From: Azospirillum fermentarium
GTDB taxonomy: Bacteria; Pseudomonadota; Alphaproteobacteria; Azospirillales; Azospirillaceae
Direction of reading: 5' to 3'
NCBI RefSeq assembly: GCF_025961205.1
Contig: NZ_JAOQNH010000001.1
Span: 62,001 to 126,000, forward strand
DNA length: 64,000 nucleotides
Shown: one piece after another, positions 1 through 8,567 of the stretch
Position numbering within the stretch: position 1 is the stretch's first letter
How the letters are laid out: each line of letters opens with the position of its first letter
Position numbers and translations under genes: made by a program
The notes under the pieces: generated by a model
Seen by the model: only the letters and a program-made list of their open reading frames with translations
Told to the model about the DNA's origin: nothing
Database searches by the model: none

Positions 1-1539
1 ACCCTGCTGCCGCTGGTGGGGCTGGTCGCCGCCATGGTGGTGCAGGAGCGCGGCCAGAAGATCGAACTGGCGCGCCACGACACCTTTCTCTTCGCCGAAC
101 GGGGGGCGGTGCAGCAGGGCGAGATCTTGCAGCAGGCGCGCAGCGCGCTCCGGATGCTGGCCCTGATGCCCGAGGTGCGGCGCACGGTCCCCGGCCGGTG
201 CCCGCAGATCCTGGCCCAGGCCGCCGGCCTCTACCCGTGGAGCGCCGGTTTCTCGGTGGCGGCTCCCGACGGGCGCCAGCTCTGCACCAGTTCCGGGATG
301 CCCGCCCCGTCCATCGCCGACCGCGGCTATTTCCGGCGGGCGGTAGAAACGCGCCAGCTTGCCACCAGCGGCTTCATGCTCGGGCGTGTCAGCGGCAAGC
401 CGCGCATGGCCGTGGCCCTGCCCGCCCTGGACGAGACCGGCGCGGTGGAAGCGGTGCTGATCACCGGCGTCGATCTGCAATGGCTGTCCGCCCTGTCCGC
501 CGAGGTGGCGGAGGCGTCGGGCGGGGTGGTCACCGTGTTCGATGCCCACGGCACGGTGCTGGCCCGCGAACCCGATCCCACCGGCCTCACCGGACGGTCC
601 ATGACCAGCCACCCCCTGGTGCAGGAAATCATGGGACGGGGTGCCGGCGTGGCCGAAGGGACGGGGCTGGACGGGATACCGCGGATCACCGGCTTCGCCC
701 CCCTGGGCGACAGCGGCGCCCGGATCACCGTGGGCGTGTCCCGCGACCGGACCGTCGCCGCGGTGGACCGCAAGCTGCTGCTGGGGTCGGGGGTGATGGT
801 GGTTCTGGTGTTTCTGACCGTCATCGGCCTGTGGCTGCTGATGGACCGGCTGGTGCTGCGCCAGTTGCGTGGGCTGCTGGCGTCGGCGGAACGGCTGTCG
901 GCGGGTGGATTCGACCCCAGCCATCCCTGTGCCCCCCATCACGCCGGGGAAATCGGCGAGGTCAGCCGCGCTGTCCACGCCATGGGGCGGACGCTGCAAT
1001 CCATCGCGCTGAAAGACCCGCTGACCGGTCTGGGCAACCGCCGCTTTCTCGACGGCCATCTGGCCCGGCTGGGGGGTGCCGGCCCGCCGCCGGACGGGGC
1101 GGGCGTGGCGGTGCTCTATCTGGATCTCGACGGGTTCAAGCCCATCAACGACCGCCACGGCCACCCGGTGGGCGACGCGGTGCTGACGGAGGTGGGGACG
1201 CGGCTGCTGCGGTCCATCCGCGACGGCGACGTCGCCGCCCGGCTGGGCGGGGACGAGTTCGTGGTCCTGGCCCGCATCCTCCCGGAACCGGCGAGGGGCG
1301 CCGACGCCGGGTCGGGCAGCGCCATGGCGCTGGCCGCCCGGATCATCCATGACCTGTCGGTGCCGCTGACGGCGGGTGGGCTGGACCTGCACATCGGGTG
1401 CAGCGCCGGGGTTGCGCTGTGGCCCCGGCACCACCCCGACCCGGCCCAGGTGCTGCACGCCGCCGATCAGGCGCTCTATGCCGCCAAGAAGGCCGGGCGC
1501 GGTCAGGCCGTGCTGTGGCGGGAGGGAATGCCCGCATGA
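1..1539 (+). CDS. Membrane-bound diguanylate cyclase (5' partial)
   Basis: The reading frame is open from base 1, so the true start lies upstream. The visible 512 residues begin inside a first membrane helix, followed by a roughly 240-residue extracytoplasmic region of Cache-like size, a second helix (about residues 260-282), a HAMP-like linker and a C-terminal GGDEF domain. The active-site GGDEF is intact (residues 416-420) and an RxxD inhibitory site (RDGD, 407-410) sits exactly five residues before it. The family makes cyclic di-GMP from two GTP, here presumably under control of a periplasmic signal and with product feedback inhibition. The ligand cannot be told. Its stop overlaps the start of the next gene (ATGA). 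Confidence 0.9.
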   Translation, partial: TLLPLVGLVAAMVVQERGQKIELARHDTFLFAERGAVQQGEILQQARSALRMLALMPEVRRTVPGRCPQILAQAAGLYPWSAGFSVAAPDGRQLCTSSGMPAPSIADRGYFRRAVETRQLATSGFMLGRVSGKPRMAVALPALDETGAVEAVLITGVDLQWLSALSAEVAEASGGVVTVFDAHGTVLAREPDPTGLTGRSMTSHPLVQEIMGRGAGVAEGTGLDGIPRITGFAPLGDSGARITVGVSRDRTVAAVDRKLLLGSGVMVVLVFLTVIGLWLLMDRLVLRQLRGLLASAERLSAGGFDPSHPCAPHHAGEIGEVSRAVHAMGRTLQSIALKDPLTGLGNRRFLDGHLARLGGAGPPPDGAGVAVLYLDLDGFKPINDRHGHPVGDAVLTEVGTRLLRSIRDGDVAARLGGDEFVVLARILPEPARGADAGSGSAMALAARIIHDLSVPLTAGGLDLHIGCSAGVALWPRHHPDPAQVLHAADQALYAAKKAGRGQAVLWREGMPA

Positions 1540-2438
1540 ACCTCAACGCCATCGACCTCAACCTGCTGAAGGCGTTCGACGCGCTGATGGTGGAGCGGGG
1601 CGTGACCCGCGCGGCCCAGCGCATCGGCCTGTCGCAGCCGGCCATGAGCCACGCCCTGTCCCGCCTGCGCGACGTGTTCAAGGACGAGTTGTTCGTGCGC
1701 ACGCCCGCGGGGCTGGAGCCGACCAACCGCGCCCGCGATCTGGCCGCCCTGCTGGAACCGGCGCTGGAGGGGGTGCGGGCCGCCCTCACCCTCGCCAGCG
1801 GCTTCGACCCCGCCACCAGCCACCGCACCTTCACCGCCGCCATGGCGGAATACGCCGAAATCGCGCTGGTGGAGCGGCTGACGGAACGCTTCGAACGGTT
1901 GGCACCGGCGGCGGCGCTGCGGCTGGTTCCCGCCACGTCCTCCGATTACGAGGGACAATTGGACCGCGGCTCGGCGGATGTGGCGCTGCTGCACCTGCGC
2001 GACTCACCGGTGCGGTTCGAGCGGCGGCCGGCGTTCTGCGACCCCATGGTGGTGATGGCCCGGCCCGGCAACCCATGGCTGGAGCAGCCGCTGACGCCGG
2101 CCCTCTACGCCGCCCTGCCCCATGTGCTGGTGTCGCCGCGGGGCACGGTGACCGGCGGCATGGACGAGGCGCTGGCCCAGCATGGCCTGAGCCGCCGCAT
2201 CAGCCTGTTCGTCGGCACCTACATGGCCTTGCCGCTGGCCCTGGCGCGGTCGGATCTGGTGGCGACGGTCCCGGCCCACACCGCCCGGCGAATCGCCGCC
2301 ATGGCCGGTTTGGACATCCACCCCCTGCCCTTTGCCCGCCGGTCGGAGGTGTCCATGGTCTGGCACCGCCGCTGCCGCAGCGACCCGGCGCAGGAATGGT
2401 TCCGGGAACTGATTCTGGAATTGGCCCCGGAGTCGTAA
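1536..2438 (+). CDS. LysR-family transcriptional regulator
   Basis: A 300-residue protein with an N-terminal winged helix-turn-helix (about residues 5-64) and a C-terminal LysR substrate-binding fold. The ATG at 1536 overlaps the diguanylate cyclase stop codon, so the two are probably translationally coupled; longer in-frame starts would run back into the cyclase gene. The opening IDLNLLKAFDALM and the FVRTPAGLEPT segment resemble the NodD/LinR-like branch of the family. The target genes and the effector cannot be inferred from the sequence. Confidence 0.9.
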   Translation: MNLNAIDLNLLKAFDALMVERGVTRAAQRIGLSQPAMSHALSRLRDVFKDELFVRTPAGLEPTNRARDLAALLEPALEGVRAALTLASGFDPATSHRTFTAAMAEYAEIALVERLTERFERLAPAAALRLVPATSSDYEGQLDRGSADVALLHLRDSPVRFERRPAFCDPMVVMARPGNPWLEQPLTPALYAALPHVLVSPRGTVTGGMDEALAQHGLSRRISLFVGTYMALPLALARSDLVATVPAHTARRIAAMAGLDIHPLPFARRSEVSMVWHRRCRSDPAQEWFRELILELAPES

Positions 2439-2458
2439 CCCCCGGCATGACCCACAAA

Positions 2459-2505
2459 CACCGACGGCAGGCGCGCGGGGGAGAACCCGCGGCCTGCCGT
2501 CGGTG
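2459..2505 (-). terminator. Strong hairpin between convergent LysR and decarboxylase genes
   Basis: A 14-bp perfect stem (CACCGACGGCAGGC at 2459-2472 with its complement at 2492-2505) is extended by an inner CGCGGG/CCCGCG stem. On the minus strand it is followed by TTTGTG, so it best serves the decarboxylase transcript. On the plus strand there is no T-run, but it could still limit readthrough from the LysR gene. Confidence 0.75.
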
Positions 2506-2534
2506 TGCGGACCGCCCGTGACGGGCGTCCGGGA

Positions 2535-3668
2535 TCAGATGCAGTGGTACTTCAGCGGGGCGAAGCCGTTGAAGCACACCGCCGAGTAGGTGGTGGTGTA
2601 GGCGCCCGTCGCATGGATGCGCACGCGGTCGCCGGCCTTCAGGTCCATGGGCAGGGCGTATTCGGCGCGCTCGTACAGCACGTCGGCGCTGTCGCAGGTG
2701 GGACCGGCCAGCACCACCTGTTCGCACTCCTCGGTGCGGTCGCCCAGCACCTCGATGGGGTACTGGATGGCCTCGTCCATGGTTTCGGCCAGACCGCCGA
2801 ACTTGCCGATATCCAGATAGACCCAGCGCTTCACATCGCCCGCCGACTTGCGCGACACCAGCACCACTTCGCTTTCGATGACGCCGGCGCTGCCGACCAT
2901 GCCGCGGCCCGGCTCGACGATGGTTTCCGGCAGGTGGTTGCCGAAGTGGCGGCGCAGGCTGTCGAAGATCGCCTGGCCATAGGCCGCCGATTCCGGCACG
3001 TCGCTGCGGTAACGGGTGGGGAAGCCGCCGCCCATGTTGATCATGCCCAGGTCGATGCCCAGGATCTCCAGCTCACGGAAGAGCTGCGCCACCTCGAAAA
3101 TGGCCTTGTCCCACTGGGTCAGATCCTTCTGCTGCGAGCCGACGTGGAACGACACGCCCCACGGGGTCACGCCCAGCTCGCGCGCCTTGATCAGCAGGTC
3201 GCGGGCCATGGGCAGGTCGCAGCCGAACTTGCGCGACAGCGGCCACTCGGCACCCTCGCCGGAGGTCAGGATGCGGCAGAACACACGCGCACCGGGGGCG
3301 GCGCGGGCGATCTTCTCCAGCTCTTCGATGCTGTCGTAGGCGAACAGGCGCACACCCTTTTCATAGGCGGTGCGGATGTCCGCTTCCTTCTTGATGGTGT
3401 TGCCGTAGGAAATGCGGTCGGGCGTGCAGCCGGCGGCCAGCACCATGTCGATTTCCGGCACGCTGGCGGTGTCGAACGCCGACCCCAGACGGGTCAGCAG
3501 CGCCAGGATTTCCGGGGCCGGGTTCGCCTTGACCGCGTAGAAGATGCGGGCGTCGGGCAGCGCCTCGTTCAGCGCGCGGTAATTCTCTTCCACCACGTCC
3601 AGGTCGAGGACAAGGCACGGGGTCTGCGGGCGCTGTTCGTCGAAAAAGCGCGCAATCTTCTCGTTCAT
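2535..3668 (-). CDS. Ornithine/lysine decarboxylase, alanine-racemase-fold (group III)
   Basis: A 377-residue PLP enzyme of the eukaryote-type ornithine/diaminopimelate decarboxylase family, making putrescine (or cadaverine) in the cytosol. Visible are the PLP lysine in FYAVKANP (K47), HVGSQ (175-179), the GGG phosphate-binding loop (213-215), EPGR (252-255) and the catalytic Cys/Asp pair in CDSADVLYE (C325, D326). Length is typical of bacterial bifunctional ornithine/lysine decarboxylases. The start at 3668 has GGGAG eight bases upstream. It is preceded by a 430-bp leader with a small reading frame and a terminator-like hairpin, pointing to attenuation. Ornithine versus lysine preference is not resolved. 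Confidence 0.93.
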   Translation of the reverse strand: MNEKIARFFDEQRPQTPCLVLDLDVVEENYRALNEALPDARIFYAVKANPAPEILALLTRLGSAFDTASVPEIDMVLAAGCTPDRISYGNTIKKEADIRTAYEKGVRLFAYDSIEELEKIARAAPGARVFCRILTSGEGAEWPLSRKFGCDLPMARDLLIKARELGVTPWGVSFHVGSQQKDLTQWDKAIFEVAQLFRELEILGIDLGMINMGGGFPTRYRSDVPESAAYGQAIFDSLRRHFGNHLPETIVEPGRGMVGSAGVIESEVVLVSRKSAGDVKRWVYLDIGKFGGLAETMDEAIQYPIEVLGDRTEECEQVVLAGPTCDSADVLYERAEYALPMDLKAGDRVRIHATGAYTTTYSAVCFNGFAPLKYHCI

Positions 3669-3719
3669 CTTCGTCTCCCGGACACAAGATGCTGGACGTA
3701 ATTCGGGTGATGTGCAGAC

Positions 3720-3784
3720 AAAAACGGAGCGGCCGAACGCGCCACGACGATCCGATAGGAACGGATCAGGCGTTCAGGCCGCCC
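3720..3784 (-). terminator. Terminator-like hairpin in the decarboxylase leader
   Basis: On the minus strand GCGGCC-U-GAACGC (3782 down to about 3769) pairs with GCGUUCGGCCGC (about 3740 down to 3729). The loop carries a second small hairpin (GATCCG/CGGATC), and the outer stem is followed four bases later by five Ts (3724-3720). It lies about 50 bases before the decarboxylase start and would stop transcription before the gene. Its 5' arm overlaps the last codons of the upstream small reading frame. Confidence 0.65.
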
Positions 3785-3867
3785 ATACTGGACTGCCGGG
3801 GACTGTTCAGACAGACGACAAGTCGAAGACGGGTGGGCTTCGGCCCACCGACAACAACATGAACCAT
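3766..3867 (-). CDS. Candidate 33-residue leader peptide of the decarboxylase gene
   Basis: A short frame begins MVHVVVGGPKPTRLRLVVCL and ends GGLNA. Its ATG has a near-perfect GGAGG five bases upstream, better than many genes in the window. Codons 7-12 form a GGTGGGC/GCCCACC hairpin with a four-base loop (3832-3849). The final codons and stop lie in the 5' arm of the terminator-like hairpin at 3720-3784, so a ribosome paused near the end would prevent that hairpin from forming. Enterobacterial speF genes are controlled by a 34-residue ornithine-sensing arrest peptide (SpeFL); this peptide has no visible similarity to it. Alphaproteobacterial speF-type genes are known to carry a conserved leader RNA, which this region probably contains. 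Translation is inferred. Confidence 0.6.
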   Translation of the reverse strand: MVHVVVGGPKPTRLRLVVCLNSPRQSSMGGLNA

Positions 3868-4098
3868 CGTAACCTCCAAGTCGCCGCCTTGCTTAAGGGA
3901 CGGTCGGGGATCACGCGTTACGTCGTTGCATAACCACATCTCGAAAAGACGAGGGGCGGGCCAGCGGCACGTGCGCTTGCGAGTTCGCGTTACATAGATC
4001 CAAAGGCCGGCGATGAAAAGAGGAAAATGCTCCACGCCCGAAAAAAATCCGCCCACCCGGCCACCCCTGTCACGAAACCTAAAAAGGACTGTCAAATC
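3868..4098 (-). promoter_or_regulatory. Upstream part of the decarboxylase leader and divergent promoter region
   Basis: These 231 bases between the candidate leader peptide and the MgtC-like gene hold no credible gene. They are less GC-rich than the flanks. They must contain the promoter and early leader of the decarboxylase (minus strand) and the promoter of the mgtC-like gene (plus strand). No unambiguous -35/-10 pair was identified. Confidence 0.45.
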
Positions 4099-4596
4099 AT
4101 GGACTTGACAAGCGACAGCACCACCGTGGGCACCGGCATCCGGCTTGTGGCCGCCGCGGCGTGCGGCATGGCGCTGGGACTCGACCGGGAGATGCGCCGA
4201 AAGGCGGCGGGCCTGCGCACGCTGACCCTGGTGTCGGTCAGTGCCGCGGCGACCACGCTGGTGGCGCTGTCGCTTTACCGCGGGGCACTGGAGGCCGGGC
4301 ACAGCAGCGACATGGACCCCACCCGCGTGATCCAGGGGCTGGCCCAGGCCATCGGCTTCATCAGCGCCGGCGTGATGGTCCGCGCCGGGCTGTCGGTGCG
4401 CGGGGCCACCACCGCGGCGATGATCTGGATGGCCGGCGCGCTGGGAATCGCGTGCGGGGCCGGGCTGTTCGCCATCGCCGGCATCACGCTGGGGCTGACG
4501 CTGCTGGTCACGGTGGGGCTGACGCGGGTCGAGCGGCGGTTCTTTCCCCCCGACTCCGAGGGGGAAGAAGGTCAGGAGCGCACGAACAGGCGGTGA
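4099..4596 (+). CDS. MgtC/SapB-family membrane protein
   Basis: A 165-residue hydrophobic protein with about four to five membrane helices. The motif GLDREMRRKAAGLRTLTLVS matches the conserved MgtC segment that follows the first helix. MgtC proteins are linked to growth in low magnesium, membrane potential and intracellular survival, but the biochemical role of environmental members is open. The ATG at 4099 is preceded by AAAAAGGA; an in-frame start 72 bases upstream would add a charged, poorly conserved tail. The 3' end overlaps the converging efflux gene by 25 bases. Confidence 0.85.
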   Translation: MDLTSDSTTVGTGIRLVAAAACGMALGLDREMRRKAAGLRTLTLVSVSAAATTLVALSLYRGALEAGHSSDMDPTRVIQGLAQAIGFISAGVMVRAGLSVRGATTAAMIWMAGALGIACGAGLFAIAGITLGLTLLVTVGLTRVERRFFPPDSEGEEGQERTNRR

Positions 4597-5750
4597 GCGG
4601 CGAACGCCACCAGCGACGCCAGGGCGATGGCCCCCATCATGGGCACGGCGGTGGCGTTGTTCAGATGCCCGACCACCATCCCCGCCAGCGCCGCCGCCCC
4701 CATCTGGATGAAGCCCAGCAGGGACGACACCAGCCCGGCCATGGTGGGATACGGCCCCACCGCCCCGGCCATGGCGTTGGGCAGGGTCAGGCCGGCGCCG
4801 ATGTTGTAGACCGCCATGGGCAAAACAACGGCCAGCACCGACGGCGGCCAGCCCACGGCCAGCATCACCCCCGCCGCCCCGCCGGCCAGCGAAATCAGCG
4901 TGCCCAGCCGGATCATGCGCGCCACCCCCAGCCGCGCCGACACCCGCCCGGCGGCGAAGCTGCCCAGCATGTACCCCAGCGCCACCCCGCCGAAGCTGAG
5001 GCCGTAGAGGGCCGGCGACAGCCCCACCCCCCCGATCAGCACGAAGGACGAGGCGGAGAGAAAGGCGAAGATCCCGCCATAGGCCCCGGCCACCACCGCG
5101 GCATAGGCCAGGAACCGCCGGTCCCCCAGCACGCGGGCGTAATTGCCCATCAGCCGCCCCGGCCGCAGCGCATCCGCATCGCGGTGCCGGTTGGTTTCAG
5201 CCAGCAGCAGGGCCACGGCGACCAGCGCCCCCGCCCCCAGCCCCACCAGCGCCAGGAACGTGCTGCGCCACCCCACGTGCGCGGTCAGGAACCCGCCGAT
5301 CATCGGCCCCACCGCCGGCCCCAGCGCCATGGCCATGGCAAGATAGGCCAGCACCGTCGCGGCCCGGTCGCGGCCATAGACGTCGCGCACCACCGCCCGT
5401 GCCACCACCGGCCCGCAGCTCGCCCCCAGCGCCTGCACGAACCGGGCGGCGACGAGCTGGTCCACCGTCTGGGCCAGCGCACACGCCGCGCTGGCCACCA
5501 GATACAGCACCACCCCGCCCATCAGCACCGGGCGCCGCCCGAAACGGTCGGACAGCGGGCCGTAGAGAAGCTGCCCCCCGGCAAAGCCGATCAAAAACAC
5601 CGAGAGCGTCAATTGCACCGTGGCGATGTCGGTTCCGAACACCGTCACCAGCATGGGCAGGGAGGGCAGATAGAGATCGGTGGACAGCGGCCCGAAACCG
5701 ACGAGCACCGTCAGCAGAACACGGATGACCAGGGAATCGGAACGGGGCAT
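4572..5750 (-). CDS. Bcr/CflA-family MFS multidrug exporter
   Basis: A 392-residue protein with twelve predicted membrane helices. It shows the drug-proton antiporter signatures STDLYLPSLP near the N-terminus, the GPLSDRFGRRPVL loop between helices 2 and 3, and GPAVGPMIGG in helix 5. These are typical of the Bcr/CflA branch, which exports bicyclomycin, chloramphenicol-type drugs or sulfonamides by proton antiport across the inner membrane. The substrate is not predictable here. It stands alone, converging with the MgtC-like gene. Confidence 0.9.
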   Translation of the reverse strand: MPRSDSLVIRVLLTVLVGFGPLSTDLYLPSLPMLVTVFGTDIATVQLTLSVFLIGFAGGQLLYGPLSDRFGRRPVLMGGVVLYLVASAACALAQTVDQLVAARFVQALGASCGPVVARAVVRDVYGRDRAATVLAYLAMAMALGPAVGPMIGGFLTAHVGWRSTFLALVGLGAGALVAVALLLAETNRHRDADALRPGRLMGNYARVLGDRRFLAYAAVVAGAYGGIFAFLSASSFVLIGGVGLSPALYGLSFGGVALGYMLGSFAAGRVSARLGVARMIRLGTLISLAGGAAGVMLAVGWPPSVLAVVLPMAVYNIGAGLTLPNAMAGAVGPYPTMAGLVSSLLGFIQMGAAALAGMVVGHLNNATAVPMMGAIALASLVAFAAHRLFVRS

Positions 5751-5858
5751 GGCCGGGCGGGAAAAACCGTACAGGGAGACTGACCATATCAGCCGAAATC
5801 ATTTTGTCACCCCTGCCGCGGCGCAACCCACATCTGCCCCGCCGCCCGAGAAGGACAC

Positions 5859-6833
5859 TTATAAGGACACACCCCCGAACCGCCGCCGGTAATCCGCCGG
5901 GGACGTGCCCAGCCGGGCGCGGAAATGGTGGCGCAGCGTGTCCGCCGACCCGAAGCCGCAGGCGGTGGTGACGTCCTCCACGCTCAGATCCGTGGTTTCC
6001 AACAGCTCGCGCGCGCGGGCCAGCCGTTCGGCGGTCAACCAGTCGCCCGGCGCCTGCCCCGTCGTCTCGCGGAAGCGGCGCAGGAAGGTGCGGCGGCTCA
6101 TGCCGGCGGCCTCGGCCATGGAATCGACGCTCCACACCCGGTCCAGCCCGGCGCGCATCCGGTCCAGCAGCGGCCCCAGCCGCGCCCCTTCCCGTTCGGG
6201 AGGAACCGGACGTTCCACATATTGGGCCTGCCCGCCCTCGCGGTGGGCGGGGACCACCAGACGGCGGGCCACGCGGTTGGCGGCGGCGGCACCGTGGTCG
6301 GTGCGCACGATGTGCAGGCACAGGTCGATCCCCGCCGCGCTGCCGGCGGAGGTCAGCACGTCCCCCTCGTCCACATACAGAACGTCGGGGGCGAAGCGGA
6401 TGGCGGGGTGAGCCTCGGCCAGACGCGCGGCGTAGCGCCAGTGGGTGGTGGCCCGCCGCCCGTCCAGCAGGCCGGTGGCCGCCAGCACGAACACCCCCGA
6501 ACAGATGGACACCAGCCGCGCGCCGGCCCCGTGCGCCCGCCGCAAGGCACCCACCAGACCGGCGGGCACCGGGGTATCCGCCCCGCGCCAGCCGGGCACG
6601 ATGACGGTGCCGGCCCCGTCCAGCACCTCCAGCCCGCCGTCGGCCACCAGCCGCACGCCGCCGGTGGCGCGCAGGGGGCCGGAGTCGCAGGCGGCCACGG
6701 CGAAGGAATACCAGCCCGCCCCCATCTCGGGCCGCGGCAGGCCGAACACCTCCACCGCGATGCCGAATTCGAAGGTGCACAGGCCGTCATAGGCCAGAAC
6801 GGCCACACGGGGGTTGGGGGGCGGGATTGGCAT
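5859..6833 (-). CDS. ftrA: FtrA/GlxA-type regulator: DJ-1/PfpI domain plus AraC HTH
   Basis: A 324-residue fusion of an N-terminal DJ-1/PfpI-like (class I amidotransferase fold) domain, with the cysteine elbow in SICSGVF, and a C-terminal AraC double helix-turn-helix containing MSRRTFLRRF and the GFGSADTLRHHF signature. Such proteins are transcription activators whose N-terminal domain is thought to bind a small ligand rather than catalyse. The ATG at 6833 was chosen; a TTG 30 bases upstream is possible. It diverges from a rhodanese gene, a pairing seen with FtrA-type regulators, which suggests the rhodanese gene is its target. Confidence 0.85.
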   Translation of the reverse strand: MPIPPPNPRVAVLAYDGLCTFEFGIAVEVFGLPRPEMGAGWYSFAVAACDSGPLRATGGVRLVADGGLEVLDGAGTVIVPGWRGADTPVPAGLVGALRRAHGAGARLVSICSGVFVLAATGLLDGRRATTHWRYAARLAEAHPAIRFAPDVLYVDEGDVLTSAGSAAGIDLCLHIVRTDHGAAAANRVARRLVVPAHREGGQAQYVERPVPPEREGARLGPLLDRMRAGLDRVWSVDSMAEAAGMSRRTFLRRFRETTGQAPGDWLTAERLARARELLETTDLSVEDVTTACGFGSADTLRHHFRARLGTSPADYRRRFGGVSL

Positions 6834-6931
6834 GATCTTCACGGTAATCGGCACCGGCGCCAATGGTCAAGGCACGCCCCCGTCGCCACACTTCCCGCCG
6901 TTCCCCACCCTCCCTGCCGGACACCGACACC

Positions 6932-7342
6932 ATGACCAACGCCGTGACCGAGATCCCCGCCGCCCCGCCTGCCGAAGCGCTGGCCCATTTCGAACGCCGT
7001 CTGTCGCTGGAAACCGACTGCGCCGACGTCAAGGCCGCCCTGGACGGTGCCGGGCCGGGCGGCGGCACCGGCTTCGTGCTGGTGGACGTGCGCGGACGGG
7101 CGGCCTTTGCCCGGTCCCACGTGCCGGGGGCCATCGGCATTCCCCACCGCGACCTGACCGAACGGCGGCTGGCGGCGTGGCCCATGGACACGCTGTTCGT
7201 GGTCTATTGCGCCGGCCCCCATTGCAACGGCGCCGACCGCGCCGCGGTGCGGCTGGCGCGGCTGGGCCGCCCGGTGAAGCTGATGATCGGCGGCATGGCC
7301 GGCTGGGCGGACGAGGGGTTCCCCTTCGCCGCCAACAGCTAG
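6932..7342 (+). CDS. Single-domain rhodanese-like protein
   Basis: A 136-residue cytosolic rhodanese domain. It has the VLVDVRGRAAFARSHVPGAI segment and an active-site loop beginning at Cys93 (VVYCAGPHCNGADRAA); a second cysteine follows at position 98 in the same loop. Rhodaneses transfer sulfane sulfur via a cysteine persulfide. The start at 6932 was preferred over one 69 bases upstream that adds an arginine-rich tail. It diverges from the FtrA-like regulator. Its TAG stop overlaps the stop of the converging glycosyltransferase gene through the four bases CTAG. Confidence 0.85.
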   Translation: MTNAVTEIPAAPPAEALAHFERRLSLETDCADVKAALDGAGPGGGTGFVLVDVRGRAAFARSHVPGAIGIPHRDLTERRLAAWPMDTLFVVYCAGPHCNGADRAAVRLARLGRPVKLMIGGMAGWADEGFPFAANS

Positions 7343-8412
7343 GCCACCGCCGACACGTCCTTGCCGTCGGGGCGGGCGCCGCCGGCCAGCGCGGTGTAGA
7401 GGCGCAGATACCGCTCCACCATGCCCTCCACCGACCCGCGACGGCGGGCGGCGGTGCGGCAATCCTCGGAATCCAGCGCCTCGCAGGCGGCGATGGCCTC
7501 GGCCATGGCGGGCACGCCGTCCACCAGAAAGCCGGTGGTGCCGTGCTGGATCACCTCGTCCAGGCCGCTGCCGGCGAAGGCCACGGCGGGGGTGCCGCAG
7601 GCCATGGCTTCCAGCACCGGGCGGGGATCGGCAGCACCGTCCCGTCCGCCGGCCAGCAGGCAGCGCGCCGACCCCAGCAGCCAGCGCAGGCGGGAAAAGC
7701 CCACCGGCCCCAGATAGCGGCGCACCCCGTCCAGCCGCGGGCGGATCTCGCCTTCGAAATAGCCGCGGTCCATCTCCGGCCCGGCGATGAGAAGCTGGAT
7801 ATCCGCCGCCGCCGCCGCGTCGAGGGCGCGGTGGAAGCCGCTGGCCGGCTCCACCGCGCCGGTGGCGACGGCAAAGCGTTTCTTGGGAACCCTGATCGCC
7901 AGCCGGTCCAGCGCCATGCCGGGCATGATGATCCCCGCCTTCAGCGCCCCGGCGGGCAGGGCGGCCAGCGGCCCCCGCGACGGGGCGGCGAACACGGTGC
8001 CGGGCCGCTCCACCCCCAGCGCTCCGGGGGGATAGGCGTCGGCGGGGGCGTACAGGGTCACCAGCGCCGGCACCTCGGGCGGGGGCAGGGTGTCGGCAAA
8101 GCCGGTGCCGTGCAGGTGGACCACATCCACCGGCACCCGCCGGACCATCTCGTCCACCAACGCCTTCTGGCGGCCCAGCACATGGCGGCGGGCGGCACCG
8201 GACAGGCCGGGGCGGGTGCGCGGCAGCGGCACCAGCGTGCCCGCCACCGCCGACCCGTCGCAGGCCAGCACCAGCGACCGGTGCCCGGCGCGCACCAGGG
8301 CGGCATCGAGCGCCAGCACCGTCTGCCCCGCGCCGCCGTCGAGGCCGGCGGCATCGCCGCCGGGCGTCAGGGGGGCGAAGGGATCCGCCACGGTCAGAAC
8401 GGTCAGTGGCAT
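7339..8412 (-). CDS. GT4-family glycosyltransferase
   Basis: A 357-residue GT-B fold protein. The N-terminal half has the early VVHLHGTGFAD segment. The C-terminal half has RPVLEAMACGTPAVAF, the E-x7-E-like nucleotide-sugar site of family 4 transferases, and a GLDEVIQHGTTGFLVD loop. The ATG at 8412 begins the conserved MPLTVLTVADPFAP; the frame is open further upstream but that part is GC-rich non-homologous sequence overlapping the next gene. It lies directly downstream of a GH15 gene on the same strand, hinting at a role in glucan or trehalose-type metabolism. Donor and acceptor are unknown. Confidence 0.8.
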   Translation of the reverse strand: MPLTVLTVADPFAPLTPGGDAAGLDGGAGQTVLALDAALVRAGHRSLVLACDGSAVAGTLVPLPRTRPGLSGAARRHVLGRQKALVDEMVRRVPVDVVHLHGTGFADTLPPPEVPALVTLYAPADAYPPGALGVERPGTVFAAPSRGPLAALPAGALKAGIIMPGMALDRLAIRVPKKRFAVATGAVEPASGFHRALDAAAAADIQLLIAGPEMDRGYFEGEIRPRLDGVRRYLGPVGFSRLRWLLGSARCLLAGGRDGAADPRPVLEAMACGTPAVAFAGSGLDEVIQHGTTGFLVDGVPAMAEAIAACEALDSEDCRTAARRRGSVEGMVERYLRLYTALAGGARPDGKDVSAVA

Positions 8413-8567
8413 GGCCGCCGCCCTCCTGTTCCCGTACCAGCGGCGCGCCGTTTGCCGTCGGATCTCATGCGGACGTCCCCTCCTTCCAAACCCGGTCTGC
8501 AAAACCTCTGTCTGCAAACGATGGTGCCGCCGCCCGTGTTCCGGGGGTGGGGAAAAGGGAAAATGGG

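Noticed and set aside
3766..4302. A 178-codon frame on the minus strand covering the decarboxylase leader
   Set aside because: It overlaps the mgtC-like gene and has no homology or ribosome-binding site at its start; only its last 33 codons, from an internal ATG with GGAGG, look translated.
4572..4596. Sequencing error causing the overlap of the mgtC-like and efflux genes
   Set aside because: The overlap is tail to tail and short, and both protein ends are unconserved, so it is an ordinary convergent overlap.
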